DNA of 64,000 nt, from the NCBI GenBank assembly GCA_050247155.1, contig JBFWUS010000008.1:37654-101653 (forward strand), given 5' to 3'. The stretch's first letter is position 1. Each line of letters starts with the position of its first letter. This stretch comes from Mesorhizobium_G sp050247155. GTDB lineage: Bacteria; Pseudomonadota; Alphaproteobacteria; Rhizobiales; Rhizobiaceae. Positions 1 through 8,899 of the stretch are shown here, one piece after another. A model generated the notes under the pieces. The model was not told the DNA's origin. It saw only the letters and a list, made by a program, of their open reading frames with translations, and searched no databases. Position numbers and translations under genes: made by a program.

Positions 1-636
1 GCGGGAGCCCCGGCGGACCGTCTGTACCAAGAGAATGCCGGTCTTAGGCGCGATCTGGAGGCCTGTGGCGAAGCTCGCGCAACGTTGGAACGCCGCCTGG
101 CCGACGCTCTGGCCGCAGGCCCCGGCACTATCTCGGCGTCCGACCAGGCGCCGGCCAATAATGCGATCTCCCTGCCCGTATCGCCTGAGCGGCCCATATC
201 CGCCGAACGATCTGACACCGCGGCGGAAGAGACGCAGCCCACAGCCTTGATGTCGCATCCGTCTAGCATGAGACCGAAAAAGGCCGGCGGCAAAAAGACG
301 GTAACGCATCGGCCGGAGCCGCCGCAAAAGTCCAAAAAAATGTCGGCTGCGGCCGAGGCTGAAAAGCCGAAAGGCATGGTGCAGCCGGACGACTTGCGGC
401 GAATCATCGGGATAGGCCCTGTCAACGAGCGCCTTCTGCACGGCGAAGGCGTCCGCCGTTTTGCTCAGATTGCGGCGTGGAAAGACGCCGACGTGAAACA
501 TATTGAAGAAGTTCTGCAATTCGATGGGCGCATAGAGCGCGAGCGCTGGATCGAGCAGGCAAGCTTGCTGGCGGCGGGCGACGACGAAGAATTTGCGAAG
601 CGCTTTCCGACGTCCGGCTCGAGCAAGAATACGTAG
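1..636 (+). CDS. Helix-hairpin-helix domain protein, 5' end missing
   Basis: The reading frame is open from the first base of the window, so the gene begins upstream; 211 residues and the stop are present. The N-terminal visible part is heptad-like (RLYQENAGLRRDLEACGEA) and may be a coiled coil. The middle is a low-complexity basic linker rich in Lys, Pro and Ala. Residues about 125-200 form a compact domain beginning DDLRRIIGIGPVNERLLHGE and containing GRIERERWIEQA. This is the helix-hairpin-helix-like domain found in rhizobia as a tail on NuoE, L21 and membrane proteins. It usually serves as a nucleic-acid or protein interaction module. The catalytic or membrane part, if any, lies outside the window, so no specific function is assigned. 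Confidence 0.75.
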   Translation, partial: AGAPADRLYQENAGLRRDLEACGEARATLERRLADALAAGPGTISASDQAPANNAISLPVSPERPISAERSDTAAEETQPTALMSHPSSMRPKKAGGKKTVTHRPEPPQKSKKMSAAAEAEKPKGMVQPDDLRRIIGIGPVNERLLHGEGVRRFAQIAAWKDADVKHIEEVLQFDGRIERERWIEQASLLAAGDDEEFAKRFPTSGSSKNT

Positions 637-768
637 AAGCCTCTCCGGAGGCAGCCGATCGCTGTCGCATTACTCGTCGTCGGTCCGCTCCTGCGCAATT
701 GCCGCAGTTGCATGGCACACAGGGCTTGGCTACAGCCAGCACTTTGCCATCGGACGTTGCCGACACGC

Positions 769-1920
769 ATGCCGCAAAGTCCCGAGCCTTGCATAATTTT
801 TCGCGACGATTCGGCGGCAACCGAACGCCGTTTCCAGAATCCGCTTGAGATCATCGAAGCATGGGACGCGACGGAATTCCGGCCAGCCCTTCGGCGGCTA
901 GAGCAGGCACGAGACGACGGCAAATGGCTGGCCGGCTATTTTTCCTATGAGGCTGGCTATCTGCTCGAACCCAAGCTCCGGCCTCTATTGCCTGACGGCC
1001 GACGCACCCCGCTGTTGCAGTTCGGCGTTTTTGACCAGCCTACCGATGACGCCATCGGCCCACTCGGCGCACCGACGCAGAATCCGATCAGCGACCCGCA
1101 TGCTGCCTGGACGTTCGGCGAATATGATCAGCGCTTTCAGATCTTGCACCGCCATTTGCGGCTCGGCGACTGCTATCAGGCCAACCTGACCTTTCCCGTT
1201 GCAGCACGGTGGGCTGGCGAGCCCATGGATGCTTTTGCCAATCTCGCCGTGCGCCAGCCGGTCAAGTACAGCGCATTGGTCCTGCTCGGCGAGCCGACGA
1301 TCTTGTCACGTTCGCCAGAGCTGTTTTTCGCGATCGACGACGACGGTTGGATCGAAGCGCATCCGATGAAAGGCACCGCGCCTCGCGGCCACACCAAGGC
1401 CGAGGATGAAGCTCAAAAGCTCTTCCTCCAAACCGACGAGAAGAACCAGGCGGAAAATCGCATGATCGTCGACCTGCTGCGCAACGATATTTCCTTGGTG
1501 AGCGAGGTCGGCACATTGGAGGTGCCCGAGCTTTTCCGGATCGAGACCTATCCGACCGTGCACCAGATGGTCAGCCGTGTGCGCGCAAAACTACTGCCGG
1601 GGCTGACCATCGAGCGCCTGTTCGCGGCGCTGTTTCCCTGTGGATCGATCACCGGCGCGCCGAAGATCCGCGCGATGGAGATCTTGCGCGACCTGGAACA
1701 CCAGCCCCGCGACGCCTATTGCGGCGCAATCGGCTGGATATCGCCGCATGGACCGATGCGCTTCAACGTGGCGATCCGCACCATCACCCTCTTTGCCGGC
1801 GGCGAGGCGGTCTATAACGTCGGCGGCGGCATCGTTTTCGATTCAACCTCCGAGAGCGAGTACAGGGAATGTCTGCTGAAAGCCCGCTTCGCGACGGGGA
1901 CAGAGCCGGTTTCGAACTGA
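769..1920 (+). CDS. pabB: Aminodeoxychorismate synthase component I
   Basis: Chorismate-binding enzyme of about 383 residues that converts chorismate plus ammonia (from a PabA-type glutaminase, not seen here) into 4-amino-4-deoxychorismate for p-aminobenzoate and folate synthesis in the cytoplasm. The family hallmarks are the MKGTAPR segment near residue 200, carrying the lysine typical of PabB/TrpE, then DEKNQAENRMIVDLLRND near 222-240, FPCGSITGAPKIRAMEIL near 288-305 and the C-terminal GGGIVFDSTSESEY. The ATG at 769 was chosen over a start at 712 because the upstream residues are not family-like. The next gene starts inside this one, so the two are probably translationally coupled. Confidence 0.9.
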   Translation: MPQSPEPCIIFRDDSAATERRFQNPLEIIEAWDATEFRPALRRLEQARDDGKWLAGYFSYEAGYLLEPKLRPLLPDGRRTPLLQFGVFDQPTDDAIGPLGAPTQNPISDPHAAWTFGEYDQRFQILHRHLRLGDCYQANLTFPVAARWAGEPMDAFANLAVRQPVKYSALVLLGEPTILSRSPELFFAIDDDGWIEAHPMKGTAPRGHTKAEDEAQKLFLQTDEKNQAENRMIVDLLRNDISLVSEVGTLEVPELFRIETYPTVHQMVSRVRAKLLPGLTIERLFAALFPCGSITGAPKIRAMEILRDLEHQPRDAYCGAIGWISPHGPMRFNVAIRTITLFAGGEAVYNVGGGIVFDSTSESEYRECLLKARFATGTEPVSN

Positions 1921-2549
1921 TCGAAACGCTGCGCTGGGAGCCAGTCGGCGGCTTCGTGCGGCTGGAGCGGCATCTGGCACGACTTTATGCCTCGGCGAAT
2001 GAATTGGGTTTTACCTGTGATCCGGAGAAGGTCGGGGCGACCCTTGGCAACGCCGTTGCCGATGCAGCGCGATCAAGCCAGGGCGCACTCCGCATTCGAC
2101 TGACGCTCGCATCGAACGGCAACGCGGTTGCCACGGCTCAACCATTCGCGCTCCAGCCGAACGAAACGGTTTGGACATTGCGCATCGCGCGGACCCGGCT
2201 CAACTCGCACGACCCTTTGCTGCGATACAAGACGAGCCGGCGCTCGCTCTACGAGACCGCCCGCGCCGAGTTTACCCACAAACAAGCCGACGAAGTGATC
2301 CTGCTCAACGAGCGCGGCGAGGTGTGTGAAGGCACGATAACCACGCTGTTTGTCGAGCGCGACGATGACGGCAGTCTGCTCACACCTCCATTGACCTGCG
2401 GCTTGCTGGCCGGTGTCTTGCGGGCGCAGATGATCGAGACTGGGAAGGCACGGGAGGCGGTGCTGACTGAGGCTGAGCTACGCGCTGCCGGAGGCGTATT
2501 TGCAGGCAATTCGCTGCGCGGACTGATCCGGTGTAAATTGACCAGTTGA
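1869..2549 (+). CDS. Class IV PLP aminotransferase, PabC-like aminodeoxychorismate lyase
   Basis: Fold-type IV PLP enzyme of 226 residues. The presumed PLP lysine lies in LLRYKTSRRSLYE near residue 121, and the family segments EVILLNERGEVCEGTITTLF and TPPLTCGLLAGVLR follow. Its ATG is 52 bases inside the 3' end of pabB. That context argues for 4-amino-4-deoxychorismate lyase, which releases pyruvate to give p-aminobenzoate. Class IV sequences are hard to separate, so a D-amino-acid or branched-chain aminotransferase activity cannot be excluded from sequence. The length is short compared with the usual 260-300 residues but matches rhizobial PabC-like proteins. Confidence 0.8.
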   Translation: MSAESPLRDGDRAGFELIETLRWEPVGGFVRLERHLARLYASANELGFTCDPEKVGATLGNAVADAARSSQGALRIRLTLASNGNAVATAQPFALQPNETVWTLRIARTRLNSHDPLLRYKTSRRSLYETARAEFTHKQADEVILLNERGEVCEGTITTLFVERDDDGSLLTPPLTCGLLAGVLRAQMIETGKAREAVLTEAELRAAGGVFAGNSLRGLIRCKLTS

Positions 2550-2556
2550 ACGCAAG

Positions 2557-2573
2557 TGAATACATTGTGTTCA
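2557..2573. promoter_or_regulatory. Inverted repeat, candidate toxin-antitoxin operator
   Basis: Arms TGAATACA and TGTGTTCA separated by one base, with one mismatch between the arms. It lies 22 bases before the ATG of the ribbon-helix-helix antitoxin gene, where such proteins usually bind to repress their own operon. The site is seen; the regulator assignment is inferred. Confidence 0.5.
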
Positions 2574-2595
2574 TACGCAAGCTGAGGGTTTGTCC

Positions 2596-2892
2596 ATGGC
2601 GGCGAATGCCACCTTTTCTGTGAGGCTTCCGGACGATTTGCGCCGTGAAGTCGACCAACTCGCCAGAGCGACGAAGCGGTCGCGCGCCTTCTTGGTCAAG
2701 GAAGCTGTGGCGACCTATATGGCAGACCAAAGGGCATATCTGGAGGCCATCGAGGAGGGTGAAAGGGAAGCTGACGAGGGAGTGTTCGTGTCAGGCGACG
2801 CTGTTATCCGTTGGCTGCAATCCTGGGGAACCGACAATGAACTCCCGCGGCCCGAGCCCGATATTTTCCCCGACAAGGCTCGAAAGCTGTGA
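2596..2892 (+). CDS. Ribbon-helix-helix antitoxin (ParD/CopG-like)
   Basis: Small protein of 98 residues. The N-terminal FSVRLPDDLRREVDQLARAT, followed by KRSRAFLVKEAVATYMADQ, is a ribbon-helix-helix DNA-binding domain. The C-terminal half is acidic and is the likely toxin-binding tail. The ATG at 2596 is preferred; a TTG two codons earlier is also in frame. The toxin gene starts at a GTG that overlaps this stop codon (GTGA), typical of type II toxin-antitoxin operons. The palindrome at 2557-2573 is the likely operator. The role is to neutralise the downstream ParE-type toxin and autoregulate. Confidence 0.85.
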   Translation: MAANATFSVRLPDDLRREVDQLARATKRSRAFLVKEAVATYMADQRAYLEAIEEGEREADEGVFVSGDAVIRWLQSWGTDNELPRPEPDIFPDKARKL

Positions 2893-3173
2893 CACTCGTT
2901 GTCACGCCGCGGGCAACTCGAGACTTCGAAGAAATTCACGCATATATCGCACTCGATGACCGGCAGGCAGCAGACCGAGTTGCCCAAAAATTGGTGGCAG
3001 CCATGAAACTGCTCGACGCGAAACCGTTGATCGGACGGCCCGCTGGAGGTAGCCGAAGACGGGAGTGGTCCGTACCTAATCTTCCTTATGTTATTCCCTA
3101 CCGAATCTCTGGCGACCGCGTGATCATCCTGCGCGTCTATCACACCGCGAGGAAACGTCCGCCCGAATGGTAA
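2889..3173 (+). CDS. RelE/ParE family toxin
   Basis: Protein of 94 residues with the ParE fold pattern: VTPRATRDFEEIHAYIALDD near the N-terminus, LLDAKPLIGRPAGGSRR in the middle and the C-terminal strands YVIPYRISGDRVIILRVYH. ParE members poison DNA gyrase and RelE members cleave mRNA. Sequence alone does not settle which applies here, but the YRI...IILRVYHTAR ending is closer to ParE. The GTG start overlaps the antitoxin stop. The next gene's ATG lies seven bases before this stop, so the downstream haem oxidoreductase gene may be co-transcribed. Confidence 0.85.
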   Translation: MTLVVTPRATRDFEEIHAYIALDDRQAADRVAQKLVAAMKLLDAKPLIGRPAGGSRRREWSVPNLPYVIPYRISGDRVIILRVYHTARKRPPEW

Positions 3174-4084
3174 GCTCGTCCCCCACCCCCTACGACGGTT
3201 CGTCCACACCCTTCACCATCGGGTTGAAGCCGCTCGATCTTGCCCGATGGATCGAGCTCGACGCGACCTATGATGCCCAGATACGCGAAAAGCGCAGGCT
3301 CTATGCGTCTGTTGGCGAAAAGGTGTTTGTCGCCGAACCCAGCACCGAGCGCGCGCAGCAGGAAGTGTTGGATCTGGTCCATGCACACGTGATCGAGCAC
3401 TTTCCGCAGCGCTTCCGGCAAGATTGCAAGGGCATTGCCATCACCGGCCACCCTGCCCTCTCCACAGCCGACATGCGGGCAATGCCGCCGCTGAAGGCGG
3501 CGTCGCTGCTGGTGCAGGAAGACCTGATCTTGATGCGCAAGGGCGACAACGGTTGGCGGCTGGCGGCGGGATCGCTATGTTTTCCATCGTCCTGGACGCT
3601 GACCGAGAAATTCGGACTACCGATCCACGAAATTCATCGGCCTGTGCCCGGCTTCGGCCCGGACACGCGCAACAATGATCTGATCGCGCGCATGTTCGAC
3701 CGGTTGCATCAGCCAGTGCTGCGGTTCAACTGGTCGATTCAGGCCGGCAACGCACTTTATCACCCGCTGTCGCACGAGGGGCGAGTCGAGCGTGCCGAGG
3801 CCCGACCGTCGCGTTTCGGCGATACGGATCTGAACGCCGCAGCCTTCATCCGCGTCGAGCGCCAGACATTGCGCAAGCTGCCGGAGAGCGGCGATATCCT
3901 GTTCACGATCCGCATCTATCTCGACCCGCTCGGCTGGATCGCGCGGCGCCCTGACCGACAGACGCTGGCGACCAACTTTGCCGCGCAGCTAAGCGCGCTG
4001 GAAGCTGAACAACTCGACTACAAGGGTCTGACCGCGGACCGCGACAAACTTGTCCAGGCACTTGAGGCCATTGCCTCTGAATAG
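3167..4084 (+). CDS. DUF3445 protein, haem-dependent oxidative N-demethylase-like
   Basis: Protein of 305 residues matching the DUF3445 family, whose studied members bind haem in a PAS-like fold and oxidatively demethylate amines. The supporting segments are DATYDAQIREKRRLY, the central VQEDLILMRKGDNGWRLAAG, then LCFPSSWTLTEKFGLPIHEI and the RVERQTLRKLPESGDILFTI block. The native substrate is unknown. The ATG overlaps the end of the toxin gene by seven bases. It converges with the sigma-factor gene, with only nine bases between the two stops. No signal peptide is visible, so it is probably cytoplasmic. Confidence 0.8.
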   Translation: MVSSSPTPYDGSSTPFTIGLKPLDLARWIELDATYDAQIREKRRLYASVGEKVFVAEPSTERAQQEVLDLVHAHVIEHFPQRFRQDCKGIAITGHPALSTADMRAMPPLKAASLLVQEDLILMRKGDNGWRLAAGSLCFPSSWTLTEKFGLPIHEIHRPVPGFGPDTRNNDLIARMFDRLHQPVLRFNWSIQAGNALYHPLSHEGRVERAEARPSRFGDTDLNAAAFIRVERQTLRKLPESGDILFTIRIYLDPLGWIARRPDRQTLATNFAAQLSALEAEQLDYKGLTADRDKLVQALEAIASE

Positions 4085-4093
4085 CGTACCGTC

Positions 4094-4972
4094 TCAGTGC
4101 AGCGTCGCTTCGGGCAGATGCGCGAGTTTGTCTGGATTACGCATGACATAGATGCCGACCACCTTGCCGTCGCGAATGTCGAAAGCGGTGGTCTGCAAGG
4201 TGTCGCCACCCTCCAGGCTGATGAAACCCGGCAATCCATCAATGAACGCATAGCGGATAATCTTCGACATCGATTTGGCGAAGACATGCGCCAGCGACGC
4301 ATTGAGCCGCATGACCATCCCCAGCCCGATGATCGGCGCGCTGGCGGCCGATTTCTTGCCGCCGCCGTCCGAGTACATGGCAACGTCGGCTGCCAGCATC
4401 GCTTGCAGCGTTGACATGTCGCCACTGCGCGAGGCGGCAAAAAACGCCTCGGCGATCTCTAGCCCGCGCTGTTTCGGCACATCGAAGCGCGGCCGCTCGG
4501 CGCGAACATTGTCGCGGGCGCGGCTGGCAAGCTGGCGGCAGGCAGCGGGATCGCGGCCGATCGCGTCCGAAATCTCATCGAAACCGACGCCAAAGACATC
4601 GTGTAAAATGAAGGCGGCGCGCTCCAGCGGGGATAGCCGCTCCAGCGCCATCATCAGCGGCAGGGTAACATCGTCGATCTCGTCCTCGTCGGCTGCCACA
4701 ATCGGCTCAGGCAGCCAGGTGCCGGGGTAGACCTCGCGCCGCTTCGCGGCAGACTTCATGACGTCGAGGCAAAGCCGCGTGACGACGCGGCGAAGATAGG
4801 CCTGCGGCTCCTTGACCGACGTCCGGTCTGTCCCCAGCCAGCGAATAAAAGCTTCCTGGACGACATCTTCAGCGTCGGCCACCGAGCCCAGCATGCGGTA
4901 GGCGACGCGGACGAGTTTTGGACGCAGCGGATCGAAACTCGCCGCCGCGTCCAGATTGATGGGCTCGCCCAT
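4094..4972 (-). CDS. ECF41-type RNA polymerase sigma factor with NTF2-like tail
   Basis: Protein of 292 residues. Region sigma2 is near residues 15-80 (VRVAYRMLGSVADAEDVVQE), the inter-domain WLPEP motif characteristic of ECF41 is at 86-90, and sigma4 is near 105-170. A C-terminal SnoaL/NTF2-like domain follows from about 180, ending with the conserved DGKVVGIYVMRNPDKL. In this family the C-terminal domain, rather than a separate anti-sigma factor, controls activity. The sigma start overlaps by one base with the stop of the upstream AhpD-like gene (TGATG), the usual ECF41 partner arrangement. The signal it responds to is unknown. Confidence 0.9.
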   Translation of the reverse strand: MGEPINLDAAASFDPLRPKLVRVAYRMLGSVADAEDVVQEAFIRWLGTDRTSVKEPQAYLRRVVTRLCLDVMKSAAKRREVYPGTWLPEPIVAADEDEIDDVTLPLMMALERLSPLERAAFILHDVFGVGFDEISDAIGRDPAACRQLASRARDNVRAERPRFDVPKQRGLEIAEAFFAASRSGDMSTLQAMLAADVAMYSDGGGKKSAASAPIIGLGMVMRLNASLAHVFAKSMSKIIRYAFIDGLPGFISLEGGDTLQTTAFDIRDGKVVGIYVMRNPDKLAHLPEATLH

Positions 4973-5430
4973 CAGGCAGCCTTGCGCTGCTCGCCGATCG
5001 GCGGCACGTGGAAACCGGCGCCGATGCGGTTGAAACTGTTGATGACACCGATAATGAGCGTGAGCGCCACCTGCTCCTCGTCGTTGAACTGAGCTTTCAC
5101 CTGCTCGTACACCTCGTCCGGCGCGCCCTTTTCGGCCAGTCGGGTCAGCGTTTCAGTCCAGGCAAGTGCCGCCTGTTCGCGTGGCGTGAACAGCTTCGTC
5201 TCGCGCCATGCATCGAGCATGATGATGCGCTCCGCCGTTTCACCGGCCGCGATTGCCTCCTTGGAATGCATGTCGAGGCATACGCCGCAGCCATTGATCT
5301 GCGAGGCGCGGATCTTGACCAGTTCGATGATGCTCTTTTCCAGCCCATAACCTTCCACCTTGCGGCCGAGTTCGATCAGCGGCTGCACCAGAGCAAAGGC
5401 CTTGGCATAGGGGTTGATGCGGGTGGTCAT
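4972..5430 (-). CDS. Carboxymuconolactone decarboxylase/AhpD-like protein, ECF41 partner
   Basis: Protein of 152 residues with the AhpD-type redox motif NGCGVCLDMH, placing two cysteines at about 48 and 51 and a histidine at 55. It continues with MLDAWRETKLFTPREQAALAWTE, typical of the carboxymuconolactone decarboxylase fold. Proteins with this CxxC...H arrangement are usually peroxidase-associated thiol proteins, not ring-cleavage decarboxylases. ATG 5430 was chosen because GAAAGGAAAG precedes it; an upstream start at 5484 adds unrelated residues. Genes of this type are the standard target and neighbour of ECF41 sigma factors, so a link to oxidative or electrophile stress is likely but inferred. 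Confidence 0.88.
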   Translation of the reverse strand: MTTRINPYAKAFALVQPLIELGRKVEGYGLEKSIIELVKIRASQINGCGVCLDMHSKEAIAAGETAERIIMLDAWRETKLFTPREQAALAWTETLTRLAEKGAPDEVYEQVKAQFNDEEQVALTLIIGVINSFNRIGAGFHVPPIGEQRKAA

Positions 5431-5597
5431 TGTCTTTCCTTTCGGTCTTGGGAACGATTTCCGAAAGACAGGACGAACTATCACACCGCCATTGTGACAT
5501 AGGTCATGAAAAATCTTGCGGCAGTTGTCGCAAGGGTCAGCTCAGAGACGCCATGCCCAGTCTCTCGCGGTCGGGCGTAAGCATGAAGGGCTCCAGG

Positions 5598-6941
5598 TCA
5601 GCCATTGCGCGCGAACAGCGTTGTGCGCCCGCCACCGGGTACCACGACGAGCTGTTTGACCTTGCCCTTTTTGAACGCGGTCAGAAACTTGTTGTAGTCC
5701 TTGAAGGCGACGCAGCCATGCGACTCGGCGCGGCCGCCGCGCAAGAGATAGCTGTGCGTCAGCAGGCCGGTGCGGCCATGCGGATTCTTACCGTCGACGG
5801 GCAGCATGCGGATCGCTTCAACGCCGTGGAAACGGCTTTCCCGCATGCGCAGATTGTAGGTCGAGGGTGGCGTCGGACCGTTCATCTTCACATGAACATA
5901 TTTGGGATTGTCTGCCATCTTGCCGATGCCGGAATGCGCCTCGAGCACGGAGCCATCAGGCATATAGACCTTCGCCGAGCTGATGTCGTAGACGGCGACA
6001 CCCCTGCCCGCGCGCGGCCTGCCGAAGAGGTTCTTCAGACCCCAGCCGGGCCGATCGGACGATTGATCTTCGGGATTGTCGGGGCGCGCATAGGCCAGTT
6101 GCTGACGCTTGGGCGCATCGCGACGCGGTTCGAACTTTGCTTCCCGTCGATCTTCGCCAGGTTTGAGCGTTTCAACCGGCGCTTCCGCCGCGCGGCGCGA
6201 AGCCAGCGGTCGCATCCCGGGCAGCGGCGCCGCCGACGGCAAAACTTCCTGCTCCGACAGACCCTCCTGATCGGGCGGCGGCAATGCATCTTCGGCTTCG
6301 GCAGTATCTAACGCATTGCCTTCGGCAGATGTCATCCGCGCGATAGCGCCCAGCGCGCCGGTGGTCGGTGCTGGCGATGGATCGGCATAGGCCAGAGCCA
6401 ATCGCGCATCGATATCGACAGTTGCGGAGGCGGAAGCGAAGCGCGCCGGCGCAACCTCCGGGATGACCAGCGTCTTCGGCTTGCCCACCGTATCGGCCCG
6501 CGCCTTGTCGAACAGGCCGACGAGCTTGGCGGGTGATAGATCCGCCTTCTCGGCAACGGCGTCGAAACGTTGCCGCGCCCTGTTCTGAGTGATTTGCGCC
6601 GGCTCGCCCTGGCCAAAATGATTATACCAATGCGGAAGGACCTTGCCGTCCGCATCAATGTCCGAGTCGCTCTCGATCAGAAATGCGTAGTCCGGCGCCT
6701 CATCGATCACTTGACTTAGTGACGGATTGATCGACGCAAGGCGAAAGTCGGGAGGCGCCGAAACGACCGATGCTGTTTCGATCGCGGGAGAGTTCGGCTC
6801 CGCCTGCAACGGCGACGCGATCCCTATCGAGAGGCCGAAAGCCACGACACACGGCGCGCCGACTTTGTGAAGGGATAAACGAAGGCCGCGCCGGCGCGCG
6901 AAAAATCCAGACGTCTGACTCACGAACCCGTACCAACTCAC
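5598..6941 (-). CDS. Tlde1/DUF2778 L,D-transpeptidase-like exported protein
   Basis: Protein of about 447 residues. A hydrophobic segment near residues 28-45 (APCVVAFGLSIGIASPLQA) suggests export or membrane anchoring. A long low-complexity region follows, rich in Ala, Pro, Glu and Arg. The last 120 residues are the catalytic domain, with HSYLLRGGRAESHGCVAF near 405-422 supplying the histidine and the SHGC cysteine of the L,D-transpeptidase/Tlde1 fold. Such domains cut or cross-link peptidoglycan stems. Tlde1 effectors travel by type VI secretion, but no secretion genes lie here and rhizobial copies are probably house-keeping. The GTG start at 6941 is uncertain. Confidence 0.75.
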   Translation of the reverse strand: MSWYGFVSQTSGFFARRRGLRLSLHKVGAPCVVAFGLSIGIASPLQAEPNSPAIETASVVSAPPDFRLASINPSLSQVIDEAPDYAFLIESDSDIDADGKVLPHWYNHFGQGEPAQITQNRARQRFDAVAEKADLSPAKLVGLFDKARADTVGKPKTLVIPEVAPARFASASATVDIDARLALAYADPSPAPTTGALGAIARMTSAEGNALDTAEAEDALPPPDQEGLSEQEVLPSAAPLPGMRPLASRRAAEAPVETLKPGEDRREAKFEPRRDAPKRQQLAYARPDNPEDQSSDRPGWGLKNLFGRPRAGRGVAVYDISSAKVYMPDGSVLEAHSGIGKMADNPKYVHVKMNGPTPPSTYNLRMRESRFHGVEAIRMLPVDGKNPHGRTGLLTHSYLLRGGRAESHGCVAFKDYNKFLTAFKKGKVKQLVVVPGGGRTTLFARNG

Positions 6942-7060
6942 CCGGTTGAAACCCCACTCCCACGGCGAACCGCACGGAGAATGTGCTCGGCGACATGGCC
7001 CTCAGCCTGTCGCCGACCCGGGAAAAGATGAATCAGTAAGGTTAACGATCCCTTGCCCGG

Positions 7061-8899
7061 TCAGTCATATGGGACTTCACGCACGGCGCCGCGGTCGGCA
7101 CTGGTTGCGAAGGCCGCATAGGCACGCAGGGCGGTGGTTACCTTGCGCTTGCGCTGTTCGGCTGGTTTCCAGCCCTTGGCGTCCTGCGCCGCTCGACGGG
7201 CCGCCAATTCGTCTTCACCGATCAAAAGCTTGATCGTGCGGCCGGGGATATCGATTTCAATTGTGTCGCCATTGTGGACGAGGCCGATCGCACCGCCGAG
7301 CGCTGCTTCCGGCGAGACATGGCCGATTGACAGGCCGGAAGTGCCTCCGGAGAAGCGGCCATCGGTCAGCAGCGCGCAGGCTTTGCCGAGCCCCTTCGAT
7401 TTCAGATAGCTGGTCGGATAGAGCATTTCCTGCATGCCCGGCCCTCCGCGCGGCCCCTCGTAGCGGATCACGACGACATCGCCCGCCTTCACTTCGTTGC
7501 CCAGAATGCCCTTCACCGCGGCGTCCTGGCTTTCGAACACGACGGCCGGGCCGGTGAATTTCAGGATCGACTCGTCGACGCCGGCGGTTTTCACCACACA
7601 GCCGTCGAGCGCGATATTGCCCTTGAGAACGGCCAGCCCGCCATCCTTGGAAAATGGCGTCTCGGCCGAGCGGATGACGCCCTTTTCACGGTCGAGATCG
7701 AGATCGTCCCAGCGAGCCTCCTGGCTGAACGCGACCTGCGTCGGCACGCCGCCCGGCGCAGCGGAGAAGAATTTGTGCACCGCGCCGTTCTTGGTGCGCG
7801 AAATGTCCCAACGGTCGATGGCGTCGCCAAGCGTTGTCGCATGCACGGTCGGCTGGTCGCGATGAATGAGCCCGGCTTTGTCGAGCTGGCCGAGGATCGA
7901 CATGATGCCGCCGGCCCGATGGACGTCTTCCATGTGCACGTCGCTCTTGGCAGGTGCTACCTTGCACAGCACCGGCACTTTTCGGCTCAGCGCGTCGATA
8001 TCGTCCATAGTGAAATCGATGCCGCCCTCATGCGCGGCGGCCAGGATGTGGAGCACCGTGTTGGTCGAGCCGCCCATGGCGATATCGAGCGCCATCGCAT
8101 TCTCGAAAGCGCCGCGCGAAGCGATATTGCGCGGCAGCGCGGTCTCGTCGTCCTGCTCGTAATAGCGGCGGGCGAGATCGACGGCGAGATGGCCGGCTTC
8201 GACGAACAGGCGCTTGCGGTCGGCATGGGTGGCCAGCGTCGAACCGTTGCCGGGCAGCGAGAGGCCCAAGGCTTCGGTGAGGCAATTCATCGAATTGGCC
8301 GTGAACATGCCCGAGCATGAGCCGCAGGTCGGGCAGGCCGAGCGCTCGATCACTTTGACATCCTCGTCGGGCACCTTGTCGTCGGCTGCGGCGACCATGG
8401 CGTCGACCAGGTCGAGCGCCACCTGTTTGCCCTTGAGCACGACCTTGCCGGCTTCCATCGGCCCGCCGGACACGAAGACCGCAGGGATGTTGAGCCGCAG
8501 CGCGGCCATCAGCATGCCGGGCGTGATCTTGTCGCAATTGGAGATGCAGACCATGGCGTCGGCGCAGTGGGCATTGACCATGTATTCGACCGAGTCCGCG
8601 ATCAGTTCCCGCGACGGTAGCGAATAAAGCATGCCGTCATGGCCCATCGCGATACCGTCATCGACAGCGATCGTGTTGAATTCCTTGGCGACGCCGCCGG
8701 CGCTTTCGATCTCGCGCGCCACGAGCTGGCCGAGATCCTTCAGGTGCACATGGCCCGGCACGAATTGTGTGAACGAGTTGACGACCGCGATGATCGGCTT
8801 GCCGAAATCCTCATCCTTCATGCCCGTTGCGCGCCATAGCCCGCGCGCGCCGGCCATGTTGCGGCCATGGGTGGTGGTGCGGGAACGATATGCGGGCAT
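7061..8899 (-). CDS. ilvD: Dihydroxy-acid dehydratase
   Basis: Full-length enzyme of 612 residues that converts 2,3-dihydroxy-isovalerate and -methylvalerate into the 2-keto acids for valine, leucine and isoleucine synthesis. Iron-sulfur ligands are visible in CISNCDKITPGMLMAALR and SACPTCGSCSGMFTANSMNC. The substrate and Mg site block VVIRYEGPRGGPGMQEMLYP is intact, as is LLTDGRFSGGTSGLSIGHVS near the C-terminus. The start MPAYRSRTTTHGRNMAGAR is the canonical one for the proteobacterial long form. It is transcribed alone on the minus strand. The adjacent 407-base gap shows no branched-chain-rich leader peptide. Confidence 0.96.
   Translation of the reverse strand: MPAYRSRTTTHGRNMAGARGLWRATGMKDEDFGKPIIAVVNSFTQFVPGHVHLKDLGQLVAREIESAGGVAKEFNTIAVDDGIAMGHDGMLYSLPSRELIADSVEYMVNAHCADAMVCISNCDKITPGMLMAALRLNIPAVFVSGGPMEAGKVVLKGKQVALDLVDAMVAAADDKVPDEDVKVIERSACPTCGSCSGMFTANSMNCLTEALGLSLPGNGSTLATHADRKRLFVEAGHLAVDLARRYYEQDDETALPRNIASRGAFENAMALDIAMGGSTNTVLHILAAAHEGGIDFTMDDIDALSRKVPVLCKVAPAKSDVHMEDVHRAGGIMSILGQLDKAGLIHRDQPTVHATTLGDAIDRWDISRTKNGAVHKFFSAAPGGVPTQVAFSQEARWDDLDLDREKGVIRSAETPFSKDGGLAVLKGNIALDGCVVKTAGVDESILKFTGPAVVFESQDAAVKGILGNEVKAGDVVVIRYEGPRGGPGMQEMLYPTSYLKSKGLGKACALLTDGRFSGGTSGLSIGHVSPEAALGGAIGLVHNGDTIEIDIPGRTIKLLIGEDELAARRAAQDAKGWKPAEQRKRKVTTALRAYAAFATSADRGAVREVPYD

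Noticed and set aside
5598..6941. Type VI secretion effector operon
   Set aside because: The catalytic domain is Tlde1-like, but no immunity protein, VgrG or other type VI gene is nearby.
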